Assembly (NCBI GenBank): GCA_033807775.1
Contig: CM066317.1
Coordinates: forward strand, 38,567,870 to 38,631,869
Length of the DNA: 64,000 nucleotides
Reading direction: 5' to 3'
Source of the DNA: Saussurea involucrata
Lineage: Eukaryota; Streptophyta; Magnoliopsida; Asterales; Asteraceae
Below are positions 43,106 through 52,438 of this stretch, one piece after another (the stretch's first letter is position 1; each line of letters starts with the position of its first letter). Under the pieces are notes generated by a model. It was not told the DNA's origin. It saw nothing but the letters and a program-made list of their open reading frames with translations, and searched no databases. The translations under genes were made by a program, and so were the position numbers.

Positions 43106-46100
43106 TCTTTTTGCAGGGCTGTCATGTGTGGTTTTTAGATTCAGGAGCTTCAAGACACATGACAGGTCAGAAGTCTTTTCTATCAAACTTCACAGAAAAG
43201 GCTGGAGGAGCAGTAAACTTTGGAAACAATAGCAAAGGTCAAGTCAAAGGTTATGGGGATTTAACTAAAGGGGATCTAACTATCCAAAAGGTTTTCTATG
43301 TTGAAGGATTACAACACAATCTTTTCAGCATAAGTCAGTTTTTAGACAGTCTTTGTCAAATTAAGTTTCAAATAACAGGTTGCATGATTCTAACTGAAAA
43401 TGATGTCAAAGTCTTCTGGGCCAAAAGACATATGGACTTATTTGTAGTTAATTTTTCAAAATTGAAAACATTAAATACAGTTTGTCTTTTATCAAAATCA
43501 ACTGCAAATGAATGCTGGCTTTGGCACAGAAGATGTTCTCATCTGAATTTCAAAGATCTTAATAATCTTGTTGCAAAACATTTGGTTAAAGGCTTACCAA
43601 AGCTTAAATTTGAAAAAGAATCATTATGCTCAGCTTGTGAAATGGGCAAGATGAAAAAGAGTTCTCACAAATTAAAAATGGACTCATCTTGCAAAGCACC
43701 ATTAGAAATGATTCATACTGATCTTTGTGGTCCAATTTCAGTTCAGTCGATGGGAGGAAAGAAATATATGCTTGTGATTGTTGATGAATTATCCAGATAC
43801 ACGTGGGTTGAGTTCCTAAGAGCTAAGTCAGAAGCTGCTACTACATTGATAAATTTTATCAAAAGGATTCAAGTTCTCTTACAACTTCAAGTTCAGAAAA
43901 TCAGAAGTGATAATGGAACGGAGTTCAGAAATGAGACTCTTCAGAATTTTCTAGAAAGTTCTGGGATTTCTCACAATTTTTCTGCTGTCAGAACTCCTCA
44001 ACAAAATGGTGTTGTTGAAAGGAAGAATAGAACTCTAGTTGAGGCTGCGAGAACAATGTTGGCTTATGCAAATCTTCCTACTTTCCTATGGGCTGAAGCA
44101 ATTGCAACTGCTTGTTTTACACAAAATAGAACTTTAATCAATAAGAGATTAAATAAGACTGCTTATGAACTGATAAATAAAAGAAAACCATTAATCAAAT
44201 TCTTTCATATTTTTGGTTGCAGATGCTACGTTCTCAGAGACAGAGAAAATCTTGCCAAATTCGATAAAAAGGCAGATGAAGGATACTTTGTGGGTTATTC
44301 TTTAACTTCCAAAGCATTCAGAATCTACAATAGAAGAACCAAGAGGATGATGGAGAGCATAAATGTAACTTTTGATGAAGCCAGAATGCGGACTTCTGAA
44401 CAAGACAGTTCAGAACTCATGCTGAACAAGACAAAAATGACTTCTGATACAAATTCTAATCCTATTTGTTCAGAACTCAATTTACTGTTTAAGGATGCTT
44501 TTAGTGAACTAATTTCTGATTCTTATGCAGAATATGAAAACCCAAAGATGGTCAAAGAGATGAAAAATAAGACTCCAGAAATAGTTCAATCAACTGTAAT
44601 TTCTGACAAAGGTCCATCAGAGGAGTGCCCAAATCTAATAAATACAAGTGGTGAAAACTCTGAACCTTGTAATCAGAATTCTGATTCTTGTACTCAGAAC
44701 TCTGAACAAGTCAATCAGAACTCTGACTTCATTAATCAGAACTCAAACTTGGATGCAACTCCTACTCATACGTCAGAACAAGGTGACAGTTCAGAATTAC
44801 AAGCAATCATTGATGAGAATGATGCAAACAACAATTATTCAGAGATTGATGTACTCCCTAGTGCTAACAAATGGACTAAAAATCACCCTATTCATCAAGT
44901 AATAGGTGATCCATCAGCAGGAGTAAAGACAAGATCAGCTACAGCAAATGAAGTAATGTTTGCTGGTTTCTTAAGTGTAATTGAACCAAAGAAAGCTAAT
45001 GAAGCCCTAGAGGATCCAGACTGGATTTCAGCAATGCAAGAGGAATTGCTTCAATTTGAAAGAAATAAAGTTTGGAGACTCATTCCAAAGCCTGAAGGTA
45101 AATCTATAATTGGAACTAAATGGGTGTTCAGAAACAAAAAGGATGAATCAGGTGTTGTCATCAGAAACAAGGCAAGATTGGTTGCTAAGGGATACTGTCA
45201 ACAAGAGGGAATTGATTATGATGAGACATTTGCACCAGTGGCAAGAATAGAGGCAATCAGAATATTTTTAGCCTATGCTGCACATAAAAACTTCAAGGTG
45301 TATCAAATGGATGTCAAATCAGCCTTTTTAAATGGCAAACTTAATGAAGAGGTGTATGTCCATCAACCTGAAGGTTTTGTTGATCCAGAATTCCCTGATC
45401 ATGTTTATATTTTAGACAAAGCTTTATATGGTCTAAAACAAGCACCACGAGCCTGGTATGACACTCTTACTAAACACCTGTTAGGTTCAGGATTCAAGAA
45501 AGGTAAGATTGACACAACTTTGTTTTTAAAGAAACAGGGTAATGATTTGATTCTGATTCAGATTTATGTTGATGACATAATATTTGGTTCTACCAGTCCA
45601 GAATTATGTGATAATTTTTCAAAAGTCATGTCATCTGAATTTGAAATGAGCATGATGGGTGAACTGAATTTTTTCCTTGGTCTTCAAGTCAAACAACTAC
45701 CAAAAGGTATTTTCATAAATCAAGGAAAATATGTCAAAGATATTCTGAAAAAGTTCAAAATGTCTGATTGTGCTTCTATGAGAACACCTATGGCAACTAA
45801 CATAAAGTTAGATGCTGATCTCAAAGGTGTTTCAGCAGATATCAAACTTTATAGAGGCATGATTGGATCATTACTTTATTTGACTGCAAGTAGACCAGAT
45901 ATCATGTTTTCTACCTGTTTCTGTGCTAGATTTCAATCTAACCCGAAAGAATCACATATGTTGGCTGTCAAAAGGATTTTAAGATATCTCAAAGGAACAC
46001 CTGATCTAGGTCTATGGTATCCAAAAGAAACTGACTTCAAATTGACTGCTTTCACTGATGCTGATCATGCAGGAAGTAGGTTGGACAGAAAGAGTACATC

Positions 46101-46512
46101 TGGTGCTTGTCACTTTTTGGGAGATAAAATAGTGAGTTGGGCATCAAAGAAACAGAATTGTGTATCCACTTCAACTGCTGAAGCAGAGTATGTTGCTGCT
46201 GCTGCTTCATGCTCTCAAACATTGTGGATGAGAACACAACTCATGGACTATGGATATCAGCTTAATAAGATTCCCATCTATTGTGACTCAGAAAGTGCAA
46301 TTGCTATTACTCAGAACCCTGTTCAACATTCGAAGACTAAGCATATAGACGTGAGGTATCATTTTATAAAGGACTATGTGGAAAAAGGAACTATAGAGAT
46401 GCACTTTGTGCATACAAAGTATCAATTGGCTGACTTGTTCACAAAGCCTCTTGATCACAAAAGGTTTTCTTTTCTCATATGTAAAATAGGAATGCTTAAT
46501 CTGCCTAGTTGA
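43102..46512 (+). CDS. pol: Copia pol polyprotein: protease, integrase, reverse transcriptase, RNase H
   Basis: Intact frame of about 1135 codons, opening at 43102, one base before the gag stop and in the -1 frame. No ATG opens it; the first meaningful residues are HVWFLDSGASRHMTG (protease D-S-G). Then come the zinc-binding HRRCSHLNF...CSACEMGKM, integrase D-D-E in HTDLCGP, SDNGTEF and NGVVERKNR, a Ser/Asn/Gln-rich linker (44640-44775), reverse transcriptase with YVDDIIFGS (45564) and RNase H with DADHAGSRLDRKSTSG, STAEAEY and QLADLFTKPL. All catalytic residues are present. Expression relative to gag probably uses the splice-like TTTTTGCAG at 43109-43116 rather than frameshifting. Confidence 0.94.
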   Translation: MIFLQGCHVWFLDSGASRHMTGQKSFLSNFTEKAGGAVNFGNNSKGQVKGYGDLTKGDLTIQKVFYVEGLQHNLFSISQFLDSLCQIKFQITGCMILTENDVKVFWAKRHMDLFVVNFSKLKTLNTVCLLSKSTANECWLWHRRCSHLNFKDLNNLVAKHLVKGLPKLKFEKESLCSACEMGKMKKSSHKLKMDSSCKAPLEMIHTDLCGPISVQSMGGKKYMLVIVDELSRYTWVEFLRAKSEAATTLINFIKRIQVLLQLQVQKIRSDNGTEFRNETLQNFLESSGISHNFSAVRTPQQNGVVERKNRTLVEAARTMLAYANLPTFLWAEAIATACFTQNRTLINKRLNKTAYELINKRKPLIKFFHIFGCRCYVLRDRENLAKFDKKADEGYFVGYSLTSKAFRIYNRRTKRMMESINVTFDEARMRTSEQDSSELMLNKTKMTSDTNSNPICSELNLLFKDAFSELISDSYAEYENPKMVKEMKNKTPEIVQSTVISDKGPSEECPNLINTSGENSEPCNQNSDSCTQNSEQVNQNSDFINQNSNLDATPTHTSEQGDSSELQAIIDENDANNNYSEIDVLPSANKWTKNHPIHQVIGDPSAGVKTRSATANEVMFAGFLSVIEPKKANEALEDPDWISAMQEELLQFERNKVWRLIPKPEGKSIIGTKWVFRNKKDESGVVIRNKARLVAKGYCQQEGIDYDETFAPVARIEAIRIFLAYAAHKNFKVYQMDVKSAFLNGKLNEEVYVHQPEGFVDPEFPDHVYILDKALYGLKQAPRAWYDTLTKHLLGSGFKKGKIDTTLFLKKQGNDLILIQIYVDDIIFGSTSPELCDNFSKVMSSEFEMSMMGELNFFLGLQVKQLPKGIFINQGKYVKDILKKFKMSDCASMRTPMATNIKLDADLKGVSADIKLYRGMIGSLLYLTASRPDIMFSTCFCARFQSNPKESHMLAVKRILRYLKGTPDLGLWYPKETDFKLTAFTDADHAGSRLDRKSTSGACHFLGDKIVSWASKKQNCVSTSTAEAEYVAAAASCSQTLWMRTQLMDYGYQLNKIPIYCDSESAIAITQNPVQHSKTKHIDVRYHFIKDYVEKGTIEMHFVHTKYQLADLFTKPLDHKRFSFLICKIGMLNLPS

Positions 46513-47344
46513 AAATATTTTTTTCTTAAAAATGCTAAATTTTTCTAAGTGAAGTTGTCTGAGTAGTGTATTCAGAACTTCTGAGTCTTGAGTTCAGAAC
46601 TTCTGAGTCTTGAGTTCAGAACTTCTGAGTCTTGAGTTCGGAAATTCTGAATCTTGAGTTCAGAACTTCTGAGTCTTGAGTTCAGAACTTCTGAGTCTTG
46701 AGATCAGAACCTCTGAATCTTAAGGTCAGAAATTCTGAGTCAATACTTCAGCAATCTAACTTTCAAAAATTTATTTTTGAGAAATACAAATAACTTCAAC
46801 TGTATGGATTATGCTTCTTCGATTATCTTGTTATCTCATCTTTATGTATCATTAATACTCAAATGCATGCTCAAGTCAAGGGGGAGCATCAAAATTCTTT
46901 TGGAAATCATTTTGTGATGCTTAAAAGATTTGTTTTCATTTCTTATCTGTTCAAACCTCTTCTGAATAATCAAAATGTTTTATATTGGTCAGAAGTTGAT
47001 TTTAAAAGACATTTTGGTTACAAGGCAAAATTCTTCTGAGTCATGGAATCAGAACATCTGCGCGTGTTATTCAGATCTTTGACTTGAGTCAAAATTCTAT
47101 CCACTAACACGTGTCAGCTTCATATTTGTTTGACAATGCCACGTATTTCATTTAAATCCTTTGTGGTATTTCACGTGTGTTGACTCCGTTATAACATTGA
47201 TTTCGCTTTTCCGTTAAACCTTTCAACTTCGCGGATTTTAAATAGGTCTTAAAATCCCTATTTCAAAGTTCTTTCAAATTCCAGAGCGAAACGTGAGATA
47301 CGAATCAAATCCAGAGTTCTTTGAATCTGTTTTCTTCTTAAATC
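46513..47344 (+). promoter_or_regulatory. pol-ORF3 spacer with 22 bp repeats, purine tract and likely ORF3 promoter
   Basis: Holds the 22 bp array (46571-46743), a purine tract AAGGGGGAGCATC (about 46877), an ACACGTGTCA box (about 47106) and a TATA-like TTTTAAATAGG (about 47235-47245) about 100 bases before the ORF3 ATG. The layout matches that upstream of ORF3 copy 1. The separate transcript is inferred. Confidence 0.55.
46571..46743. repeat. Eight tandem copies of a 22 bp TTCAGAACTTCTGAGTCTTGAG unit
   Basis: Exact period 22 from 46571, with the last copies diverged. The core TTCAGAA-C-TTCTGA is nearly palindromic and is the same motif seen in the LTRs and in the low-complexity coding zones of gag and pol. 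The call names a 22-base consensus; its key core is TCAGAACTTCTGA. Confidence 0.93.
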
Positions 47345-50300
47345 ATGTCTGAAATACGAAGAAGTGGTCCAATTTCTCTACATTCTACAAAATCGATAAT
47401 GGATTCATCTGATTCGGAAAATGATGAAGTACAAAATAGAGTTGCAGAGGAAGGGGCAATAAGAAATGATGAAGAAGATGAACAAATGGATGAATCTGAA
47501 GGAAATGCGGATGAGGTAAATGTTAATATTGAACATGATCAGAGTGCTGCAGGTTCTATTATGTCAGATAGATCTATTCTAGTGGAAAGAGTTGTTCCTG
47601 AGAGTGAATGGTTGAAATTATCTGAAAATAACTGTGTTATATTGTTTAAGGAAAGTCGTTTTAAGCCTGAACACAGAATTATCATGGAGTTATTCAAACA
47701 TCATCCGTACAGAAAATGGTTTACAAGAAGTAAAAATGTGCCTGTTCAGTACATACAACAATGGTGGAAATATCTTAGGTTAGAAGATAATAAGTTTGTG
47801 TCTGAAATTGGAGGAGTGACATTTGTCTTATCTATCTCTGCACTAAGAGAGATGCTGAATCTACCAGAGAAAGATGATGTACAAAGAAGAACAGATTTTG
47901 AGGATTTACCCCTAACAGAGGAATTAATAGCAGAGTTTATGAAGTTGGGATACAATGAAGGATTGAGGACTCTCAGTTTGTTCAGAAGAAACAAATTACC
48001 ACCTATTTGGGCTTGCTTCTTTCATGTGGTAAATAAATGTTTGTCAGGGAAAAATAGTTCTGCTGATCAAGGTTCTAAACAAATTCTTCAGATATTTCAA
48101 GGTTTAGTGAAGAATAGGCATTATGACTATACTTTAATACTTTGGGAAGATATGAAGAATACATTTGAGAAGAATCAGAAAGCAATTCAGAAGAAGACAA
48201 AGGATGCTCCACTGACATACATTCCCTACATAAGGTACTGGCAAATTGTTATTTGGTATGCCATGCAGGAAAACAGAACAATCTCAAGAAGAACAAATGA
48301 AGAGCATGGTCCTACATTTTATTTGGGTAAGATGACCTCAGTAACAAGACTTGAAAATTATCCCAATCATAAACTGTTGCCAAAATCACTTAGGAACTAT
48401 ATTCCAAGGGAGAGTGAGATTTTAAAAGCTTATTGCACCTCTATGGGAATTGAATTACCTCAAATCCCTACCCAAGAGGACCAACCTGAGAAGAGAGGTG
48501 AGGGGTCTAGTCGAATTAGAGAGGGGGAGGATGTTCAGATGGGTGAACATTCTGAGAGACTTGAGGGGGAAAATTCTGAGAGCTTGGTTAGACTCAGTGA
48601 GGAAAAACAGAATGAGAGTGGTGAGGATGAGAGATTGTTAACAGAGGTTCAAACAGAAAGAGATGCCTCTGAACCAGCTAATCTTGACCAGGTAACCACA
48701 CATGCTATTGGTTCACATCTCTTGGTGTCCAATATTGAAACAAACACCATGGACCTAGTGGTGGATCTTGAACAACCCATCCATACCCACTCAGAAGCAT
48801 TTCAACATGCTACTGTTTCACACAAATCCGGGGAACCATCCCAAACTCATTTGGAGGGAGGTGATAAATCTCAACTTATTTTTCAACACATTGAGTCTGA
48901 ATATCACAGTCCTATTCATATTGAGCCTGAAATTCCTTTTGACACTTGCACAGATCAGGAATTTCGTACTCCTGAAACAACATTCATAGACATGCCTAAT
49001 GTTGGGTGTCGAGGATTGGATGGAAGTCCTGGTGAGGTGAACATTACAAAAGCCTCATTCAAACGTGCATCTGTTGTACAAGATGACTGTGTGTTATCTA
49101 CAGGCCATGAGCTCTCTGGGCACATGAAAACTGGACCATCTGTTGGTTCAGGTTCACTGTTAGAAACTTCTGAATTTGAAAAGATTCAGAAACAAAACAA
49201 GGAGATGGGGGAAAAAGTAGAAAATTTGGAGAAGAGGATGGAGGATCTGAATGATGAGGTATCAGATTTGAAAGTTGTGTTGGAGAAAAAGTTAATTTCT
49301 GTTGAAACCAAGGTAGATGATGTAAAGAAATCCTTGGATTCTCACAAAAAGGAGATCATGGATATAATGTCTGGTTTTCAAAAAGATATGTTAAAACAGA
49401 TGCAGGGTATGCAGGAATCTATATTGAAAGCACTGAGTGTATCTTTGGCTTCTACTTCAAAGCCTCTTGATCCTGTTCCTATTGCAGAAGCTGAACCTGA
49501 AGTTGCTTTTAATCAGAACTTGAAAAGGAAGTTTGATGATAATGATCCTCATAATCATCAAAAGGGGGAGAAAAGACAAAGGTTAAGTTCTGATGATGAT
49601 ATTGGCATAGAAGATTTTGAGATAGCAGACATGCACTTAGCCAATACAAAAAGTACAGAAGATCAGACACAGGAAAATTTAAAGGAGATGATTCAGATAG
49701 TACAGCTTGACAGTTCAGATACAGAAGAAATGGAGTTGGGAAGTATTGATAGTAATGAATCAGATAAAACAGAGGAATTGAACTTGGATACTGAGATGGA
49801 AGGAAACTCAGATGAAACTGTAGCTATTGAGGAATCTGATTTGAGAATAGAAGAAATAGTGGAAAGTACAGTGGTAAACAGGTGTACAGATATTGTGGTT
49901 TATAACAGTGAAAGGGCAATGGAGTCTGAATCAGAAGAAAGGAGGTTGAATGAAGAATTGATCAGAAGAATGCATAATGAAGTAGTCAGAGCTTTGAGTG
50001 TTCAGAAAATTCATAAAGGAATAAAAGTGATAAGACCCATTGATCTAATGGGAGAAGAAGACAGAACTGTGGATTACACTCAGGATTTTAAAGATGATTT
50101 TAGGTTTAACTTTTGTGATGAGTTAAATACAGAAGAAGAGTATGTGAAAGTGAAAGACTTCTTTATGCCTTCTGAATATGTATTCAGAAAACCAATCGAG
50201 ATTCCAAAGATTAAATTGCAAAGACTAGAAGAACCTGTGTGTGACTTCATTCTAGAGTTAAGTGATGTACCTTTAGCCAGACAATTTCATGATGATATTT

Positions 50301-52021
50301 TTCCTGAGGAAATATATGATAATCTCTACTACACAGAAGGAGAGTATGAGCTTTTGGAAAGTAACATTGATGGTTTTATGGATGACAGAGCTCAGATGGT
50401 CTACTCAGAAGCTTCTAATATGTTCAGAGTTCCTGACTCAAAACTGCATATTCAGAAAAGAATCGAGAAAGTTCTGATGTTTCAACAAGATGAATTCAAT
50501 GGTTTAATGTTCGTTAGAATGGAAACACTGAAAGAAAGAAATACAAAGGTTTCCATGTCTACATTTGATTTTCACAGATTGACTCTTGATGATCAGATCT
50601 TTCTAGTCAAGTTCTTTGCTAGCACTGAAGAAGCCTTGATAGAAATTGAATGCAGAAGACTTCTGGGTATTTATGTCAGAAATACATACTTGTATGACTT
50701 CCAGTTGGCTATAGAAGAAAGAAAAGAAAAGTGCAATCTGAGTTCTCCCACAAAGAAAACAGAAGTTGATCTGCATGTGAAGGGTTTTGTGAATGAAGGA
50801 ATGGAGACAGAAGGGTTCACATATATGGTTCACGAAAGACTTGAATTGTTCAGATTAAAAGAGTTGGTGAAGTACAGTGATGCAACTCTGAATTGGTTGT
50901 TGATTAGAATGGAAGTAAGTATGGATGCTGAAAAAGAGAGTTTAAAGAAGAGATGCATAAACTGTGTGAAGAGGAGGTTGGATTTTAGAAGAAAAATCAG
51001 AAACAGTAGTGAATGGTTGCTATCTGAGGTGAATCCCAAAAAGATTCTACATAATGATTTTGTGTTCCCAGCTGAGTATGAAGTGAATGAAATTTTGTCA
51101 GATGAGGCTGAAGAAGTTCAGGACACAACACCTCAGAATGTGCAGATAACTAATATTGATCAAGCTGAACAGTCTGAACCCAAAGAAGATGAAATATTCA
51201 TTGATCTGAATGGATACTTTCTTGAATTTGATCTGCCTGAGTTCTTCAAACCAAAAGAGGTACAATTCTTGGATGTATATTATGATAGGTCTAAGGAGAC
51301 TCAGATCTGGTTGGCTGAAAAATCAAGATGTCTTGGCAAAACAAAGCAAGCCGTTTACTCAGATTTTCTAATCACTGGAATCAGAGAATTGAAGGTTAAG
51401 AAATTCAGAAAGATGGAGTACTTATCCTTTGAAGTTTTGAGAGAAGATGGCAAGGTTTATTATTTCACTGATGCAGATTTTGAGAAACTGTCAGTGGTTG
51501 ACTTCTACATATTACACAGCTTTCTATGTTTTAAAGAGTCAAGTAAAGACAGAAATGAAAGGAAGGCAAGAAGTGTGGTGATTGAGGCCATGTTCTATAT
51601 CTTAAGGTGGCATTGCTATACAGATTTCCAAATAGCTCTGTATTTGCAAAAGTCATGTGTTTATCTGGCAAATCCCAATACAGATCATGAGCAGAAAAAG
51701 GTGTTAAAGACTGGAAGTGTTCACAGATATCCAGAGTTGGGAGTATTTTTGAAGAACAAAAGTGGAAAGATCTTCTTCAGAGCAAAGGAAACTGCAAAAT
51801 ATTGTTCTGGAACTTTAAGGATCATAAAGCACAATTTGGAGAAAAAGATGCTGAAAGTGAAGGAAGCAAACATGATTCAAGAAGTAATTAATCAGCAAGT
51901 TGAGATTATTCAAGAAATTATTGACAAGATTGATAAGAGGCTTAATCTGAGGAATGTGCTACTTCAGAAAATTGTTCCTGCTCTGAAAGAATTAGATGAT
52001 GCAAAGTTTAAGTTTATTTGA
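47345..52021 (+). CDS. Intact ORF3, 1558 residues, function unknown
   Basis: The start is the ATG at 47345 (MSEIRRSGPIS); the stop is 13 bases before the polypurine tract core. Regions: an acidic N-terminus; a globular domain (residues about 80-375) with VPVQYIQQWW, LPPIWACFF and NRHYDYTLILW; a long acidic Ser/Glu-rich stretch (376-605); coiled coil (about 608-705, EKIQKQNKEMGEKVENLEKR onward); basic motif LKRKFDDND...GEKRQRL (about 726-747), a possible nuclear localisation signal; another acidic stretch; then two related C-terminal domains (about 1041-1190 and 1350-1500), each with DFQ-x-A, at residues 1118 and 1427. No signal peptide or membrane span, so not an envelope protein. No match to enzymes I know. 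Decayed homologues at 7138-11470 and 52479-54556 show it is a standing part of this copia lineage. Confidence 0.92.
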   Translation: MSEIRRSGPISLHSTKSIMDSSDSENDEVQNRVAEEGAIRNDEEDEQMDESEGNADEVNVNIEHDQSAAGSIMSDRSILVERVVPESEWLKLSENNCVILFKESRFKPEHRIIMELFKHHPYRKWFTRSKNVPVQYIQQWWKYLRLEDNKFVSEIGGVTFVLSISALREMLNLPEKDDVQRRTDFEDLPLTEELIAEFMKLGYNEGLRTLSLFRRNKLPPIWACFFHVVNKCLSGKNSSADQGSKQILQIFQGLVKNRHYDYTLILWEDMKNTFEKNQKAIQKKTKDAPLTYIPYIRYWQIVIWYAMQENRTISRRTNEEHGPTFYLGKMTSVTRLENYPNHKLLPKSLRNYIPRESEILKAYCTSMGIELPQIPTQEDQPEKRGEGSSRIREGEDVQMGEHSERLEGENSESLVRLSEEKQNESGEDERLLTEVQTERDASEPANLDQVTTHAIGSHLLVSNIETNTMDLVVDLEQPIHTHSEAFQHATVSHKSGEPSQTHLEGGDKSQLIFQHIESEYHSPIHIEPEIPFDTCTDQEFRTPETTFIDMPNVGCRGLDGSPGEVNITKASFKRASVVQDDCVLSTGHELSGHMKTGPSVGSGSLLETSEFEKIQKQNKEMGEKVENLEKRMEDLNDEVSDLKVVLEKKLISVETKVDDVKKSLDSHKKEIMDIMSGFQKDMLKQMQGMQESILKALSVSLASTSKPLDPVPIAEAEPEVAFNQNLKRKFDDNDPHNHQKGEKRQRLSSDDDIGIEDFEIADMHLANTKSTEDQTQENLKEMIQIVQLDSSDTEEMELGSIDSNESDKTEELNLDTEMEGNSDETVAIEESDLRIEEIVESTVVNRCTDIVVYNSERAMESESEERRLNEELIRRMHNEVVRALSVQKIHKGIKVIRPIDLMGEEDRTVDYTQDFKDDFRFNFCDELNTEEEYVKVKDFFMPSEYVFRKPIEIPKIKLQRLEEPVCDFILELSDVPLARQFHDDIFPEEIYDNLYYTEGEYELLESNIDGFMDDRAQMVYSEASNMFRVPDSKLHIQKRIEKVLMFQQDEFNGLMFVRMETLKERNTKVSMSTFDFHRLTLDDQIFLVKFFASTEEALIEIECRRLLGIYVRNTYLYDFQLAIEERKEKCNLSSPTKKTEVDLHVKGFVNEGMETEGFTYMVHERLELFRLKELVKYSDATLNWLLIRMEVSMDAEKESLKKRCINCVKRRLDFRRKIRNSSEWLLSEVNPKKILHNDFVFPAEYEVNEILSDEAEEVQDTTPQNVQITNIDQAEQSEPKEDEIFIDLNGYFLEFDLPEFFKPKEVQFLDVYYDRSKETQIWLAEKSRCLGKTKQAVYSDFLITGIRELKVKKFRKMEYLSFEVLREDGKVYYFTDADFEKLSVVDFYILHSFLCFKESSKDRNERKARSVVIEAMFYILRWHCYTDFQIALYLQKSCVYLANPNTDHEQKKVLKTGSVHRYPELGVFLKNKSGKIFFRAKETAKYCSGTLRIIKHNLEKKMLKVKEANMIQEVINQQVEIIQEIIDKIDKRLNLRNVLLQKIVPALKELDDAKFKFI

Positions 52022-52025
52022 CAAA

Positions 52026-52036
52026 AAGGGGGAGAT
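52026..52036 (+). promoter_or_regulatory. Polypurine tract of the intact copia element
   Basis: AAGGGGGAGAT immediately before the 3' LTR (TGTTAG at 52037). Confidence 0.92.
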
Positions 52037-52438
52037 TGTTAGATCTGAAGTTTTGTCAATAAACCAAGTGTTGAAGATCTGATAAGAAGGTTCAGAAGTT
52101 CTGAGAAGAAGAGTCAGAAGTTCTGAGAAGAAGAGTCAGAGATCTGAGAAAGAGAAGTCAGAAGTTCTGAGAAGCGTGATCAGAAGAATGTTCAGAAGTT
52201 CTGAACTACCTGTTCAGAACTTATGACGAGTTTCGTTATTTAGTAATGTGTAAACTAATTAGGACACGTGTTATGTTCTTATTAGTCTTTCTTATTTGTA
52301 CTGTAGCTTTAAGATGTTTGTTGCAGTATAAATAGAGTGGTTAGCACTACGTTGCTAACTAATTGATTTTCCCATATTACTTGTATTCATTCCTTGTAAT
52401 CTTTGAGGTGATCTCTCTCTTAGATCTGTAATTCTGTG
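52037..52438 (+). repeat. 3' LTR of the intact copia element, last 87 bases missing
   Basis: Matches the 5' LTR with one substitution until CTGTG at 52438, then changes abruptly to TAACAATCTCCCCC, the inverted LTR start and polypurine tract of C4. The missing piece would have contained the outer end and the target duplication. Confidence 0.92.

Larger units (their letters stand above)
39284..52438 (+). mobile_element. Young Ty1/copia element of about 13.2 kb with intact gag, pol and ORF3
   Basis: 5' LTR 39284-39771, primer-binding site 39774, gag 39980-43105, pol 43102-46512, spacer 46513-47344, ORF3 47345-52021, polypurine tract 52026-52036, 3' LTR 52037-52438. The LTRs differ at one base (TGACTAGT against TGACGAGT) over 402 compared bases, so insertion is recent. 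The 3' LTR lacks its last 87 or so bases. At over 13 kb it is far larger than a typical copia element of about 5 kb; ORF3 and the long gag account for the excess. Confidence 0.93.

Noticed and set aside
43099..43120. Programmed -1 frameshift between gag and pol
   Set aside because: The overlap is only one to three codons, no X-XXY-YYZ site is seen, and in C2 gag and pol are in the same frame. Splicing fits better.
44648..44902. 84-codon open frame in the pol linker
   Set aside because: Alternative frame of the low-complexity linker inside an intact pol.
46571..46743. Heat-shock element array, because of GAA/TTC words
   Set aside because: Heat-shock elements need GAA and TTC spaced by two bases; here the spacing is one.
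47345..52021. ORF3 as an envelope-like gene
   Set aside because: No signal peptide, transmembrane segment or glycoprotein-like cysteine pattern; acidic and coiled-coil character instead.
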